This document shows, one piece after another, positions 13,391 to 23,572 of a DNA stretch of 64,000 nucleotides. The position numbers and the translations under genes are program-made. The DNA is from Plenodomus lindquistii (lineage: Eukaryota > Ascomycota > Dothideomycetes > Pleosporales > Leptosphaeriaceae). Under the pieces are notes generated by a model. The model ran no database searches, was not told the DNA's origin, and was given only the letters and a program-made list of their open reading frames with translations. Every line of letters begins with the position of its first letter. The first letter of the stretch is position 1. The stretch covers positions 558,001 to 622,000 of the forward strand of contig JANUWI010000010.1 of the NCBI GenBank assembly GCA_025504975.1, written 5' to 3'.

Positions 13391-13963
13391 GCGAAGGAGC
13401 CCATGTCGTGGAGAGGTAGGATTGGGGTCTGCCTGCAACCACAACGCAGGTACGAAGTGTGTTTGTGGGGCACAGGATAGTGGAAATCCACGTGAGTGGT
13501 GATAATACAGGTGATATTACACAGTTGTTGCGACCAGTGTCGTATGTTACAATTTTAGAACCAACTGCAGACGTCTCGCGATGCACCACGCGAGAAAAGG
13601 ACAAACTTTGCGCGCACACTCATGGAATCTAAGAGAGTCATGAGAGTGTGGTCCGCTCCTTAGCCATGCTTGTTTGGTCTTCCAAGTAAGCTATCGACCG
13701 CTGACTAGTAACCACTAAGGCCAATTTCTGTTTAAACTTTGGAGAGTTTCGCAACACTTGATCACACTGCCGTGTTTAGCGGTGGCACATTCCGTCGACG
13801 CTCCACCACCCTCCTGATCTAGAAGCCGAAAGTAGTCCGTCCGCTCGTACGAAACTATTCACGGCAGTGGATTCTGAGTCTCACGAATCGCTCTAGCTTG
13901 CCTCGTGGCTGATCGCGACGGAAATGCAAGTCCGTTCCAACGAGACGAATGAGCTAGACGCGT

Positions 13964-15710
13964 CTACCGTATCTCAACGCCTAGTCTCTCCACGAGAAGC
14001 GCAGTAATCTTCCCATGCAATTCTGTCGCCTCTTTTGTCAACAGCGTGCGCTCGAGGCTGCGGTAGTTGATGCGGTAGCACAAGCTCTTGCGGCCGGTTT
14101 GGGGATGCACATATTCACTGATCAGTTGCACGTCCTCGACCAGGTCACCACAGACTTCGCGCGCGATTTCCATGATGTCGTTTTCGTGGAAGGACGATGG
14201 CGCAGGCGCGGGCGCTGCTGGGGGAACGAGGCTAGACGTAGCAGGGGTTTCTGTTGATGGAGGAGTTGTGGCAGCTGATGCAGTTGCCGGTGGGTGAATG
14301 CCCGCACCACCACCACCTGCAGGACTCGAGCTGGACCGCAGCCAGAAACTGAGATCCTTGTAGCATGCGGGGTATTTGCTGAAAGGGACGAAACGACGGA
14401 TCGGTCTATCTTCTTGGAACTGGGATAGGAAGCGCGGATCTTTTGACCAGAACAAACGAATGTCGGGAATTGAGTAGAGGAGCATTGCGATGCGCTCTAG
14501 ACCAATGCCAAAGGCCCAGCCTACTCTCTCAGGAACGGAGGCATTGTCAAGAATGGGCTGTGAGACGACACCACAGCCGAGTACTTCGAGCCAGTTTCCT
14601 TGCCAGAAGACTTCGAGCTCCCAGCTGGGAGAGGTAAAGGGGAAGTATGCTTCGACCCACCGTACACGTAAGGGTTCTTCGTCAGTGCTAGATGCCTCTG
14701 CGCCGGCAGCACGTTTCGCAGCCTGAAAGATGGTAACGACCATATCTTCGAGACTGCGCTTCAAGTGTGCTGCGATGGCTTCGACTTCGTCTGGAGAGTG
14801 CGATGCTTGGATTGGATTGCGCTCGGCATGAAATGCTGGGTTTGGATCCTCAATTGCAATGTTATGCTTGCGAATCTTGTCGACATCCTCCCATATTACG
14901 TCGGCGAGTTTCCTCCCCTCTTTTTCTGCTTGCTTCCGATTCCAGGTTCGAGCGCCTTCCATCTGGTGGAAGACGGGATAGTGACTTCGATCAATGGCAT
15001 CTCTTCGATAGACATCGGCACTGATGAGGTAGCCTTCGCTCTCATCCCGACGGAAGATGTCGGCTTGGTGTGCCGAGGTGTGTGTCCGTAGTACTGTGTC
15101 TTTGTTGAGGTAGTAAGTGTCTGTTCGACTTCGTCCTATATGATCCAACGGAAAACCTAGTGAGTCGAAATTCTGGCCCGTAGTGACGACAGGGAACATG
15201 TAATTGTGAGTTTGATAGCCAGGAAACCGCGATTCGATGAGCTTGCGGGTTATAGACAACGGATGGTCGCGTTGGAGGTGAAGTCGTCTCGGTACTGCTG
15301 CCAGAATCGACGAAGGAATATTCATCCATTCATCAGTCTTGTATTTTCTCCCGCTCACTTCGACTTGATTCGGTGAGGATTCTGAGATTTGCTTAGTGAG
15401 TGCATCAGCAAACCATGTCTATGACTGTTCCTCGGGAGACACATCGACTGCGCCATGCGAGTGGTGCCAGACGGCTTTCAGGACACACTGGTATCTCGTA
15501 GTTGTCTCGCGTTCGTACATGTAATGCCGAGATGTAGTCATGCAGCGGGAGTTCCTCAAGTCTACAATCACATGACATCAACATACCAGAAGAATTCCAT
15601 CTCACACCCCATTGTCCCAGCCCAGACTGCGCCAAGCGACTTCTCCTCCCCAACAACCCTCTCTCACTCCACCGACGGCATACGCCGGTCGCGGAAATTG
15701 GTATTCGCAT
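13964..15710 (-). CDS. MSF1: Mitochondrial phenylalanyl-tRNA synthetase
   Basis: It charges mitochondrial tRNA-Phe as a monomer. Two exons (15710-15587, 15381-13964) encode 513 residues. Exon 1 supplies a basic, acid-free presequence (MRIPISATGVCRRWSERG, then RRSRLAQSG) expected to target mitochondria. The class II core follows: RTHTSAHQADIFRR, YRRDAIDRSHYPVFHQMEG (motif 2 region) and GWAFGIGLERIAMLLYSIPD (motif 3 region). A C-terminal FDX-ACB anticodon-binding domain runs from FVPFSKYPACYKDLSFWLR to the stop, but is split by about 48 low-complexity Pro/Ala/Ser/Thr/Gly residues. It is transcribed divergently from the dicarboxylate carrier, with 355 bp between starts. The downstream frame alone would need a GTG start, so the spliced model is preferred. 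Confidence 0.94.
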
Positions 15711-16065
15711 ATTCGAGGCTCAATGGCTGTGTTGGAGTACCCGAGACACATTTCCAAACCTCCGAATTTCCGATGCAAGGCGCCAAGCCTGCAACGCCTT
15801 GCCGACGAATGACGTCTCGTTGCAGCCGCTTCTGCTTCATTCGCGAAATATTCGGCGTCTTAACAACGACCGAACGGGAGTTTGCCCAAACCCACTCTGC
15901 GCAGTTACCTGGGTAGACGGCGCATGTCCCCTCGCTCCTGCTTGAAGCTATAACAGCTAGCTATATCAATTGCCCTCGCTCAATTGTCTCTGCTTTGCTG
16001 AAACTACTACGCCCTACACCTACAACCTACATGCAGCGGCATACACAACAACATTATTACTCAGA
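15711..16065. promoter_or_regulatory. Divergent promoter, mitochondrial PheRS / DIC1
   Basis: The 355 bp between the start codons of two nuclear genes for mitochondrial proteins must contain both promoters. It has pyrimidine-rich stretches towards the carrier start but no clear TATA box for either. The shared function of the neighbours makes common control plausible; this is inference. Confidence 0.5.
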
Positions 16066-17162
16066 ATGGCGGGCCTTACAACAGACGTTACCGTGAAGAA
16101 TGCGCAGAAGAGTGCAGATGTGAATACAAACATTGGGATCAAGAAGACGCCCATATCGTACCCATTCTGGTTTGGAGGCAGTGCCAGTTGTTTTGCGACC
16201 GTGTTTACACATCCCTTGGACTTGGGTGAGCAATTGCGCTGCGAACGAAGCTTTATCGGCAAAAAAAAAAACACGTAACTGACTCGATTGTTTACAGTCA
16301 AAGTACGACTCCAAACCCAAGCAGCCAGCGGCGCAAAGTTGAACATGGTCCAAATGTTCGGCCACGTCCTAAAAGCCGATGGCATCTCAGGACTCTACAA
16401 AGGCGTACGTCTTCCACATCCTCAACCCCAACCTCCATACATCCTCCAATCGAACTAACATGACTTGACCAACAGCTCACCGCCGCCCAACTCCGCCAAG
16501 CAACCTACTCCATGACCCGCTTCGGCGTCTACGAAGACCTAAAATCGCGCTTCACAACCTCCGACTCGAAACCCTCCTTCCCCACCCTCGTAGCCATGGC
16601 CTCCATATCGGGTTTCCTCGGCGGCTTCGCCGGAAACCCCGGCGACATTCTAAACGTCCGTATGCAACACGACGCTGCGCTGCCCCCCGCCCAGCGCCGA
16701 AACTACAAACACGCACTCGACGGCATCGTCCGCATGACCCGTGAAGAAGGCATCGCGAGCCTGTGGAAAGGCGTGTGGCCGAATTCGTCGCGCGCGGTAC
16801 TTATGACCGTGGGGCAGTTGGCGACGTATGATGGGTTTAAGCGCGTGTTGTTGGAATACACACCTCTCACGGATAATCTGACCACGCACTTCACCGCGTC
16901 GTTTATGGCTGGCTTCGTAGCAACGACGATTTGCTCGCCCGTCGATGTGATTAAAACACGCGTTATGAGTTCGCAGGAGAGTAAAGGGTTGGTGCAACAT
17001 GTGAGGGAGATTGTGAAAGCCGAGGGACTGAGATGGATGTTTAAGGGGTGGGTACCAAGTTTTATAAGGGTCGGGCCGCATACGGTGCTCACGTTTTTGT
17101 TTTTGGAACAGCATAAGAAGATTTATAGGCAGCTCAAGGGGGTGGATGGGCAGGGGATTTGA
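16066..17162 (+). CDS. DIC1: Mitochondrial dicarboxylate carrier
   Basis: Inner-membrane carrier exchanging malate or succinate for phosphate. Three exons (16066-16225, 16298-16404, 16476-17162) encode 317 residues, typical of the SLC25 family. All three repeat signatures are visible: HPLDLVKVRLQ (first intron falls just within it), NPGDILNVRMQ and SPVDVIKTRVM, each opening a two-helix repeat. TYSMTRFGVYEDLKSR and FAGNPGDILNVRMQHD match fungal dicarboxylate carriers rather than other SLC25 members. Intron 1 carries a run of twelve or so A. The sense strand is C-rich until about 16740 and then becomes G-rich through the 3-prime untranslated region. The carrier subtype is assigned from sequence resemblance. 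Confidence 0.93.
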
Positions 17163-17491
17163 AGAAGTGGGTGGTGGGGTAATTTGGGGAAAATGGCGTT
17201 TTGGGGGGGGATGAGTGTTTTTTGCTTGGGTGGCGGATGAGCGTGGCATTTGCATTTTTACTGGCGTTTTTTTTGGGAAAGGAGAGGAAAGAAAAGAAAG
17301 GGGGGAGACGAAGGAAGGAAATGTGTAGATATTGAGTAATGAACCTATCCATATTCACGTCCGCATCCCACTGCTTTTTATTCGCCATATCCAAAGCGAA
17401 CAAGCAAGGCTGTGACATACTGATAATAAAGTGATTGTATGTGTTCAACCTCCATTCATCAAGAACTATCACTTCTCTACATATATAGTCA

Positions 17492-17522
<31 letters not shown>

Positions 17523-17621
17523 CTATACCAATTACTATAACTCAATACATACAACCCCCACCCCATCCCCACTCCCATGCATCTCTACACTCTACACTCC
17601 ACTCCAATTTCAACCCATTAT
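17163..17621. other. Convergent 3-prime region with AT microsatellite
   Basis: This lies between the stop of DIC1 (plus) and the stop of the secreted protein gene (minus). It starts G-rich, contains an AATAAA at about 17425 that could serve DIC1 polyadenylation, and carries a perfect AT dinucleotide tract. No coding potential was seen. Confidence 0.6.
17494..17522. repeat. (AT)n microsatellite
   Basis: About fourteen uninterrupted AT units between two convergent genes. Confidence 0.9.
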
Positions 17622-18517
17622 CTACTCATCCTCCTCAAAGCACAAAAAACTAAACACTCGATCATTCCAATCCCCCTTTTCCGAGTTCCTCAAGTCCGAC
17701 GTCCCAGGGTATGACAGGGTGATGAAATCGCTTTCATCGGTGAAGATGGTGTCGCAGTAGGAGTTTCTATCCATCTTGTTAGAAACGCACATAGATTGGA
17801 GGGAAGCCCTGCTGATGATGATGACGGTGGTGGTGGTGGTGGTGGTGGTGGTGGTGATGACGGTTGAAAGGGCAGGGGAAGGGTAAGGAAAATAGAGAGG
17901 AAGAAACATACGTATAAAACCTACACCTAACCCCCACATCCGGACCGATACTCGAAGCCGTCCCATTCAGCGTGGTGCAGGATGAAGGTGCGCTGCCGAG
18001 CGGGGTGAAGGTGTGGGTGCAGGAGCCGGACCAGTTGATATCTGTGCAGATGTATACCTAGACGTCTGTCAGACTGGTTTCTTGGGAGGGGAGGAGAGAG
18101 AGGAGAGGAAGGAGAGAAACGTACACCAGCCAACGCACTAGGCGTCGGTACACTCAACTCGGGCGCCGTACTCGATTCAACCGCCGGACCTGCTTGACTC
18201 GGCGTGACTATCTCTGTGCGAGTTACTTGAACCGTTGAAGTAGCCGTCGTGGTCAATGTCAACGTCCCCTCGAGTACTGAACTGGAAGATTGTGTAATGG
18301 GCACGACTACCATCGACACGTTCGAGGACATGTGCGCAGATGCCGCCGGTGTGAAAATAGTGGTGTAGGATGTAACCGTCACAGTCGAGGTAGCGGGCCC
18401 GCCGTATCCGTCGGCTGCTGAGTATGTGGCGGGTGTGTTGCGTCTGTGAGGAGCGGGTTGCGGGAGTGCGAGGGCTATGCTGGAGAGCAGGAGGGTGAGG
18501 AGGGCGGACGTGTACAT
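17622..18517 (-). CDS. Small secreted protein, crystallin-like cysteine domain
   Basis: Three exons (18517-18125, 18057-17912, 17808-17622) encode 241 residues. An N-terminal signal peptide (MYTSALLTLLLSSIALALPQ) is followed by a Ser/Thr/Val-rich stretch of about 95 residues, then a compact C-terminal domain. That domain has CTDINWSGSCTHTF, SCTTLNGTASSIGPDVGVRC and YPGTSDLRNSEKGDWNDRV, ending in FLCFEEDE. The pattern of Cys, Trp, Gly and the SxGPD and WNDR motifs resembles fungal secreted domains with a beta/gamma-crystallin-like look. Function is unknown; a cell-surface or effector role is possible. The second intron contains a GGT repeat. A minus-strand TATAAAG lies about 145 bp upstream of the start. 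Confidence 0.8.
17826..17856. repeat. (GGT)n repeat inside an intron
   Basis: About ten GGT units flanked by GATGAT, located in the 103-nt second intron (17809-17911) of the secreted protein gene on the opposite strand, where it reads ACC. Confidence 0.9.
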
Positions 18518-19377
18518 GTTTGATGTGTTGTGTTTGTAGATGAGAGGAGTGGAGGTTTCAAGAGACTCGAAAGTGAAGCAGTGATGTAGAGTCTGGGGTT
18601 GAAAAGTGGAGGTTTGATGGTTTTGTCTGGCACTACAACTACGGTTCCTCCCCTCTCCTCTTTATACATGTCAACATCACCTCTATAGCGAACCGCGAAG
18701 CAAGGCGGAGAACTTGGTACTCTGTTGATCAGAGCGACGTCCATGATGATGGTGACGAAAGGAGCATTACAGCCAAGCTTTGATATTCGGCTATTGAGGT
18801 TGTGCAACCGGCAACGTCGTTACACGATGATTCGGCTGCACGCGATCGACCTGCGGCCAGGCTGCGCGCTGTTGGTATGATGTGACCTGGATCCATGAAC
18901 TGGATACAGCGGTGGTGAGAGCGTAGTGTCAGTCCTAATTGCTGTCGTGACAGCGGGTGGTTGCATGGTGTGGCGGTTGAGTCGCCTACTGCACACGCTG
19001 AGACGGCTTCCAACACAGAATGTTGACCATGTGGCACCTCTATGCCATCCACCCCATCACGTTTGTTGGCCTGTTGATTGTAACACACCCGGCTAGGCTA
19101 CCGCGCGTCATGGCAACCTTTCTCTGGGACGGCGTAACGGGTGACTGATGAAACGACAAAGGGCTACGTGATGGCGCCCTTACTGGAGGGAGCTGGGACC
19201 TTGCCAAAATTTGGGTGAGGGGTATATGGTAAACAAATACAATTGCTAGCCCGAAAGGTGGTATCTCTTCGCTTTTCCTGTAATCATGTCATAACAACGC
19301 GTTGAACTTGATGCGGTGACGCCATCCAGATGCTGCAAAAGCCATCCCTCTTTTATGCAAGTGAACGCATCCCGCAC
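18518..19377. other. Intergenic stretch, minus-strand promoter side
   Basis: 860 bp holding the upstream region of the secreted protein gene and the 3-prime region of the TMEM115-type gene. Open frames up to 119 residues lack motifs. No RNA gene or repeat was recognised. Confidence 0.5.
18660..18666 (-). promoter_or_regulatory. Putative TATA box of the secreted protein gene
   Basis: TATAAAG on the minus strand, about 143-149 bp before the ATG at 18517. The distance is compatible with a fungal TATA element followed by a leader of roughly 100 nt. It is not confirmed. Confidence 0.4.
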
Positions 19378-20534
19378 TCATGACCCAAGTTTGCCTGGCG
19401 CATCTTGGCTCTCAGGCTCATAGCTTGTTTCGCCGAGCATGTTGGTGGGGCCAGAAGCAGTGGGTGCGGCTGGTGCGGTGGTGGTTGGCCCTCTAGCTGC
19501 AGCTGCGTGTAGTCTCTGATCCAGTGCCTTCAATGCCAACGCTCTCCTCCTCTCAGCCTCTGCGCGCGTCCCACCTCCTCTCCCGCCCTTGCTACTGGGG
19601 TTCATGATGCTGGGTAGACCACCTTCGGCGCGAGCACTGGCCTGCTCGTTGCCTGCATCAATGTCCTGGTCTGAAAATGGCGTGCACACCTTGAGTGAGA
19701 CGAGTGTGTTGTAGATGGCATCTCCCAGTGTTGCAATAGGCGTCTGCAGTGGCTCTGGGAAGAAGTGGGCAAAGGAGAAGGTGTCTGAGGCGTCTCCGCG
19801 AATGATGGAGCCGTCGCCGGTGGCGCTCGAGGATAGGGAGGGGCTCACACGGTAGAAGCGAAGGTAGATCCAAGCCGTGAGGAAGCCAAAGTATGCCAGA
19901 AACATGGCCGTCTCGGTGCCGATGACGATGCCCGAGACTGTGTTGGCAGCGAGGAAGATGGCGGGGAAGTGCTTGACGCGCATGCGAATGAGGCCCTTTG
20001 CGATGGCGACGGTGTGTTCGGGGACGAGTTGCTTGAATGCGACGAGGAAGCCGGCTTGGATGGCAATGGCGCCAGCGATGGTGGTGTAGCTGTGGGCAGA
20101 GATGAGTACTTTGATTGGAGACAGTTGGTGTGGTGGAGTTCGTACAGCATGTAGTCCTTGCCGGTGAGCAGATAGCCGGCAATGTATAGCAAGAAGGTCA
20201 GGATGTTGGGGATCACGGCGACGAAGAGGATAAACTTGGTGAAGTCATGGGACCCCCATGCGCGCTCCAGGTACCGCCCGCCGTAAAATATGGTGAGGCC
20301 TGAAGTTGCCAGCCCCAACAGGTTCTGCTCCACCACGGTCGCCAGGGCAAAGACCCACGGGTATATCAGCGACTTGCCCGGCCGGATGGTGAGGTAGGGC
20401 ACGCCTTCGCTGTGCAGCAGGGGCACAACGGCCTTGACGCCGGGCTGCCGGCGCGAGACCAAGTTGAGCAGGGTGAAGGCGACGAGGGCGGCGAGCAGGG
20501 CGCGGGTCAGCGGGGGCAGGTTGATTCTGGCCAT
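19378..20534 (-). CDS. TMEM115/rhomboid-like integral membrane protein (DUF1751)
   Basis: Two exons (20534-20146, 20089-19378) encode 366 residues. The N-terminal two thirds hold about six hydrophobic helices, including ALLAALVAFTLLNLV, FILFVAVIPNILTFLLYIAG and AIFLAANTVSGIVIG. GGRYLERAWGSHDFTKF is the conserved DUF1751/TMEM115 motif. No rhomboid Ser-His dyad was seen, so it is probably a non-catalytic rhomboid relative; the animal protein acts in Golgi retrograde traffic. The C-terminal 120 residues are polar, with Arg/Ala-rich and Thr/Pro-rich parts. It is transcribed divergently from the Sif2-like gene with 450 bp between starts. Confidence 0.87.
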
Positions 20535-20984
20535 GGCGTCGCGGTGCAGTGCGGGGTGTTGAGGTGAGCTTTGAGCCTTGAGCCTTTCTGTATGCTGGGG
20601 TTGCTTGCTGCTGGGGCTGGGGCTGGGGGCCCAGGCGTAGATCGGAGGTTCGGCGGGTCGCGCGCAGGATGGTGGTTCGGCGGGTAGGCTGTCTGGGGCC
20701 CTGCACGCTGCTCACTGCCCGAGCTGCCTGCCTTGCAGCTGGGCGTGTCGACCACCAAAGACATCAATCACACCCACCAGCACGCCCACCTCCAACACGC
20801 CCATCTATCTCCGCCGCCCACGCCGCCCACGCCGCCCACGCCGCCCACGTCGCCCACTGCTCCCCCCCCACCCCCCAAACACGCGCAACAGCACCAGCAC
20901 CGCCGGCCCGCCTAGACGCTGCTGGCCGTGTAGCTGCATACCATCCCTCCCATCGGGGCGCATGAAGCGGGCCCAGAATGCGCC
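20535..20984. promoter_or_regulatory. Divergent promoter, TMEM115-type / Sif2-type genes
   Basis: 450 bp between two start codons. It is C-rich on the plus strand in its right half, with a nonamer tandem repeat at 20812-20856 and a C-run just after it. No TATA box was evident. It must contain both promoters and leaders. Confidence 0.55.
20812..20856 (+). repeat. CGCCGCCCA nonamer tandem repeat
   Basis: Four perfect copies of CGCCGCCCA followed by one copy with a single change (CGTCGCCCA). It lies in the shared promoter, 129-173 bp before the Sif2-type start codon, where it could bind a zinc-finger regulator or shape the leader. Confidence 0.85.
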
Positions 20985-22914
20985 ATGGCCGAGACTTTGT
21001 CCAGCAACATTGTGAACTATCTCGGCATGCCCTCCCCCCGCTGCACCCCCAATGCGCCCCTCTAACACCCTCGACAGTATGGCGCTACCTCCAGGAGGCC
21101 GGCTTCGGTAATGCCGCCCTGCAGCTCTCGCGCTGCTGGATCCGCGACCCCGACACCCTCCCCTTCGCACGCAACGTCGACCCGCACACCCTCATCCGCC
21201 TCCTCCAGGATGGCATGTGCTTCGACCAGCTGCAGGCCGAGGCGTGCAACGTATGTGCCCGCGACACCCTCACATGGCGGGCGAGCTTGCGCTGACTGGG
21301 CCAGACTGAGCCGCGATACAGGTTCGGGGCAGACCACGGCCGCCCCTACTCGACCCGCAACGGCGCCCTGCTGACCCTCGACAAGGGCATTCCCGCCCAC
21401 GAGCTCGCCGCAGAGGCCAATGGCGCCGTCCAAGAACCCGCCCCCAAAAAGGGCGTCAAGCGCAAAAAGGCAAAGCCCACCAACGGCGTCGAGCCGCGAC
21501 ACGAGCAGCCAGAGGTCAATGGCGACGTAATGGACCTCGACCACCACAACGGCACCCACCACGTCGCCAACAGCGTGCGCGCCGAGTCGGAGCCCATGCC
21601 CTCGGAAGCAGAGTCGCCCACCGTCACCGACATCCCCATATCCACCCTCAGCATTGGCCAGGACCGCGAGATACAGACCGAGGTCATTGCAGATCTCCAC
21701 GACAACACCATCTTCCTTCCACGCCACAGAGACAGTGACAGAATCGTCGAGCATACATCCTGGGGCCCTGCAGAGTCGCCTGTGCTCCTGGCTGCCGGCA
21801 AGTCGCTGTTGCAGGTCCACGTGGTCGAAAAGGAGCCCAGCGACAAGCAAGACCCGTCCATCCGCACGGCCGACCTGCAGCTCCCAGTCAACAACTTTGA
21901 GGTCACCGCTCTTTGCTGGCACTCCCAAGGCGAAATCACCGTTTCCGTTAGAGAGGAATGCTTCAACGAAGTCGGAGAGAAGATGATGATGGACAAGCTC
22001 ATCAAGCTGATTGACGGCGGCCAGACTTCACACGTCATCTCATCCACTGCCGGTCTTGTCAACACCCTGCGCTGGAATCCTGACAAGGAATTGCTGCTGT
22101 CCATCTCAACCGACGGCGAAAAGGGCTCCATAAAAGTCTGGAAGAACGAAAGCGACTCCATACCCGCCTGGACAGAGTTCACAGACACGGCCATCTTCGA
22201 CGCTCTTTGGATCAGCGACTCTGCCTTTGTAGTATGCGGAATCGAGCTCTTCAAAATCTACCAGGTCGGTGATTCGCTCACGACACAACGGACATTGGAC
22301 ACCAGGGTAACGTGGGAGACTGTCAAGTACGATTCGAGTTCGGGCATTCTGGCTGCCAACGGCGTTCAGGGGCAAACCAGCTTCCTGGGAATCCTACATC
22401 CCAACGACTCTATCAATTTACAAATCCATGAATACCCCGATCAATACCTCACAGATCTAGATTTCCGGAGCAGGAATCCCTCCAGTTCCCTTGCCAATGG
22501 CACTTCAATGCCATCAACATTACTAGCGACAAGTTCAATGTCTGGATCGGCGCGGATCTGGGATGCGAACGAGCCATTTAAATGCGCCAGAAAGCTGTCT
22601 ACAACGGACGATACTCAAGCGTTCAAAATTGCATTCTCACCAGACGGATCATTGCTAGCGACGGCAGGCCCAGATGCGGTGACGATTTGGGACGTTGAAA
22701 GAAGGGAGGTTCCAGTAGCATCTTGGCGCGCAAAGGATTGGCCTACAGAGAAATGGAATCCCAGTGTTGATGGCGAATTTAGTCTTGGTTGGGATCCTGA
22801 CAGTTCGAGACTGTCCATTGCTCTTGGAAGCCAAGTGTGTATTCCTAAAGGACAGACCACCATTGTATCTTTGCTGACACGCCATAGATCGCCGTTATCC
22901 CGATCTCCAAGTAG
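20985..22914 (+). CDS. SIF2: LisH-WD40 co-repressor, Sif2/TBL1 type
   Basis: Probably the WD40 subunit of a Set3-type histone deacetylase complex in the nucleus. Four exons (20985-21024, 21078-21250, 21305-22834, 22888-22914) encode 589 residues. The LisH motif is split by intron 1: LSSNIVNYLVWRYLQEAGF. A basic linker with PKKGVKRKKAKP follows, then WD40 repeats including LLLSISTDGEKGSIKVW, STLLATSSMSGSARIWD and FSPDGSLLATAGPDAVTIWD. Intron 1 must be GC-AG: its donor reads G|GCATGC, its branch site CTAAC is clear, and only this join restores the LisH helix. The acceptor of intron 2 is uncertain by six bases (21304 or 21310); both keep the frame. Assignment to Sif2 rather than another LisH-WD40 protein rests on the overall layout. 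Confidence 0.85.
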
Positions 22915-23572
22915 TACCAGGACTCGCATCTCAAGCGACGACAAGATTCCTTAACGGACCAACCACCGAAAGACCCGAAAATTTTGTCGCGGCCGCTCCG
23001 CTACCGCTCCACGCTCTTGTGGAGTACGAGAGCGGTACTGACACAGTCTCCGCCAGTGTGTTATGACTGCTTTGTCACGATGAGCAAAGCAAGCCGATGT
23101 ACAAAAGCAATTGAGCAGTCGGAACGGGAGACACAATCCCGCGAACCTGGAGGCGAGAAGGCGGGGCTAGATGTGGAGTCTGGGGCGGGGGACGGAATGC
23201 GCCTTGCTCTGATAGGCTGAAACAGTCAGCCATGTGTTCTACCCCGTGTCTAAAGCGGGCTACAGACACCAAAGTCCCGCTATCTGGGATCAAATACTTC
23301 GGCAGTTGTTCATCACGCTGTGTGGTGAATTCATTGTGAGGCGCACGTGTTGTCAGTGTTGCGCCTGCCGTAGGGCGCCCCTTATAGATGCCGACACCTC
23401 GGCTCAGGGAGGGGTCTAGTCGATACATTCTTCTTCGTTTGTTGTTAATTGTTGTACGATACCTATACAGTAGCACGAGTCCTTGTCTGGATAGAGTGTT
23501 GGGAAATTGGAATTGGTCCGCAAAGCAATACCGGTCTCAAGTGCAATTCCTGGTCCAAGTCCATACGTCATC
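22915..23572. other. Intergenic, promoter side of the monooxygenase gene
   Basis: About 660 bp, holding the 3-prime region of the Sif2-type gene and the promoter of the flavin monooxygenase. A CACGTG E-box lies at about 23344, some 225 bp before the start codon. No coding potential or RNA gene was seen. Confidence 0.5.

Larger units (their letters stand above)
7926..13963. other. Gene-poor 6 kb stretch
   Basis: No open frame or exon chain in this stretch matches a family I know. The longest frames are 185 residues (plus, from 8316) and 182 residues (plus, from 9326), both with biased, shadow-like composition. It holds a GGGGA tract at 8740-8758, a GCTGAA hexamer run at about 8541-8560, a two-copy telomere-like CCCTAA motif near 11923 and a GCAT tract at about 13369-13390. 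Base composition looks balanced rather than AT-rich, so it does not look like heavily RIP-mutated transposon remains. It may hold long leaders, non-coding RNA or orphan genes. Confidence 0.45.

Noticed and set aside
21305..21353. Alternative acceptor at 21321 for Sif2-type intron 2
   Set aside because: It would shift the frame relative to the WD40 region; acceptors at 21304 or 21310 keep it.
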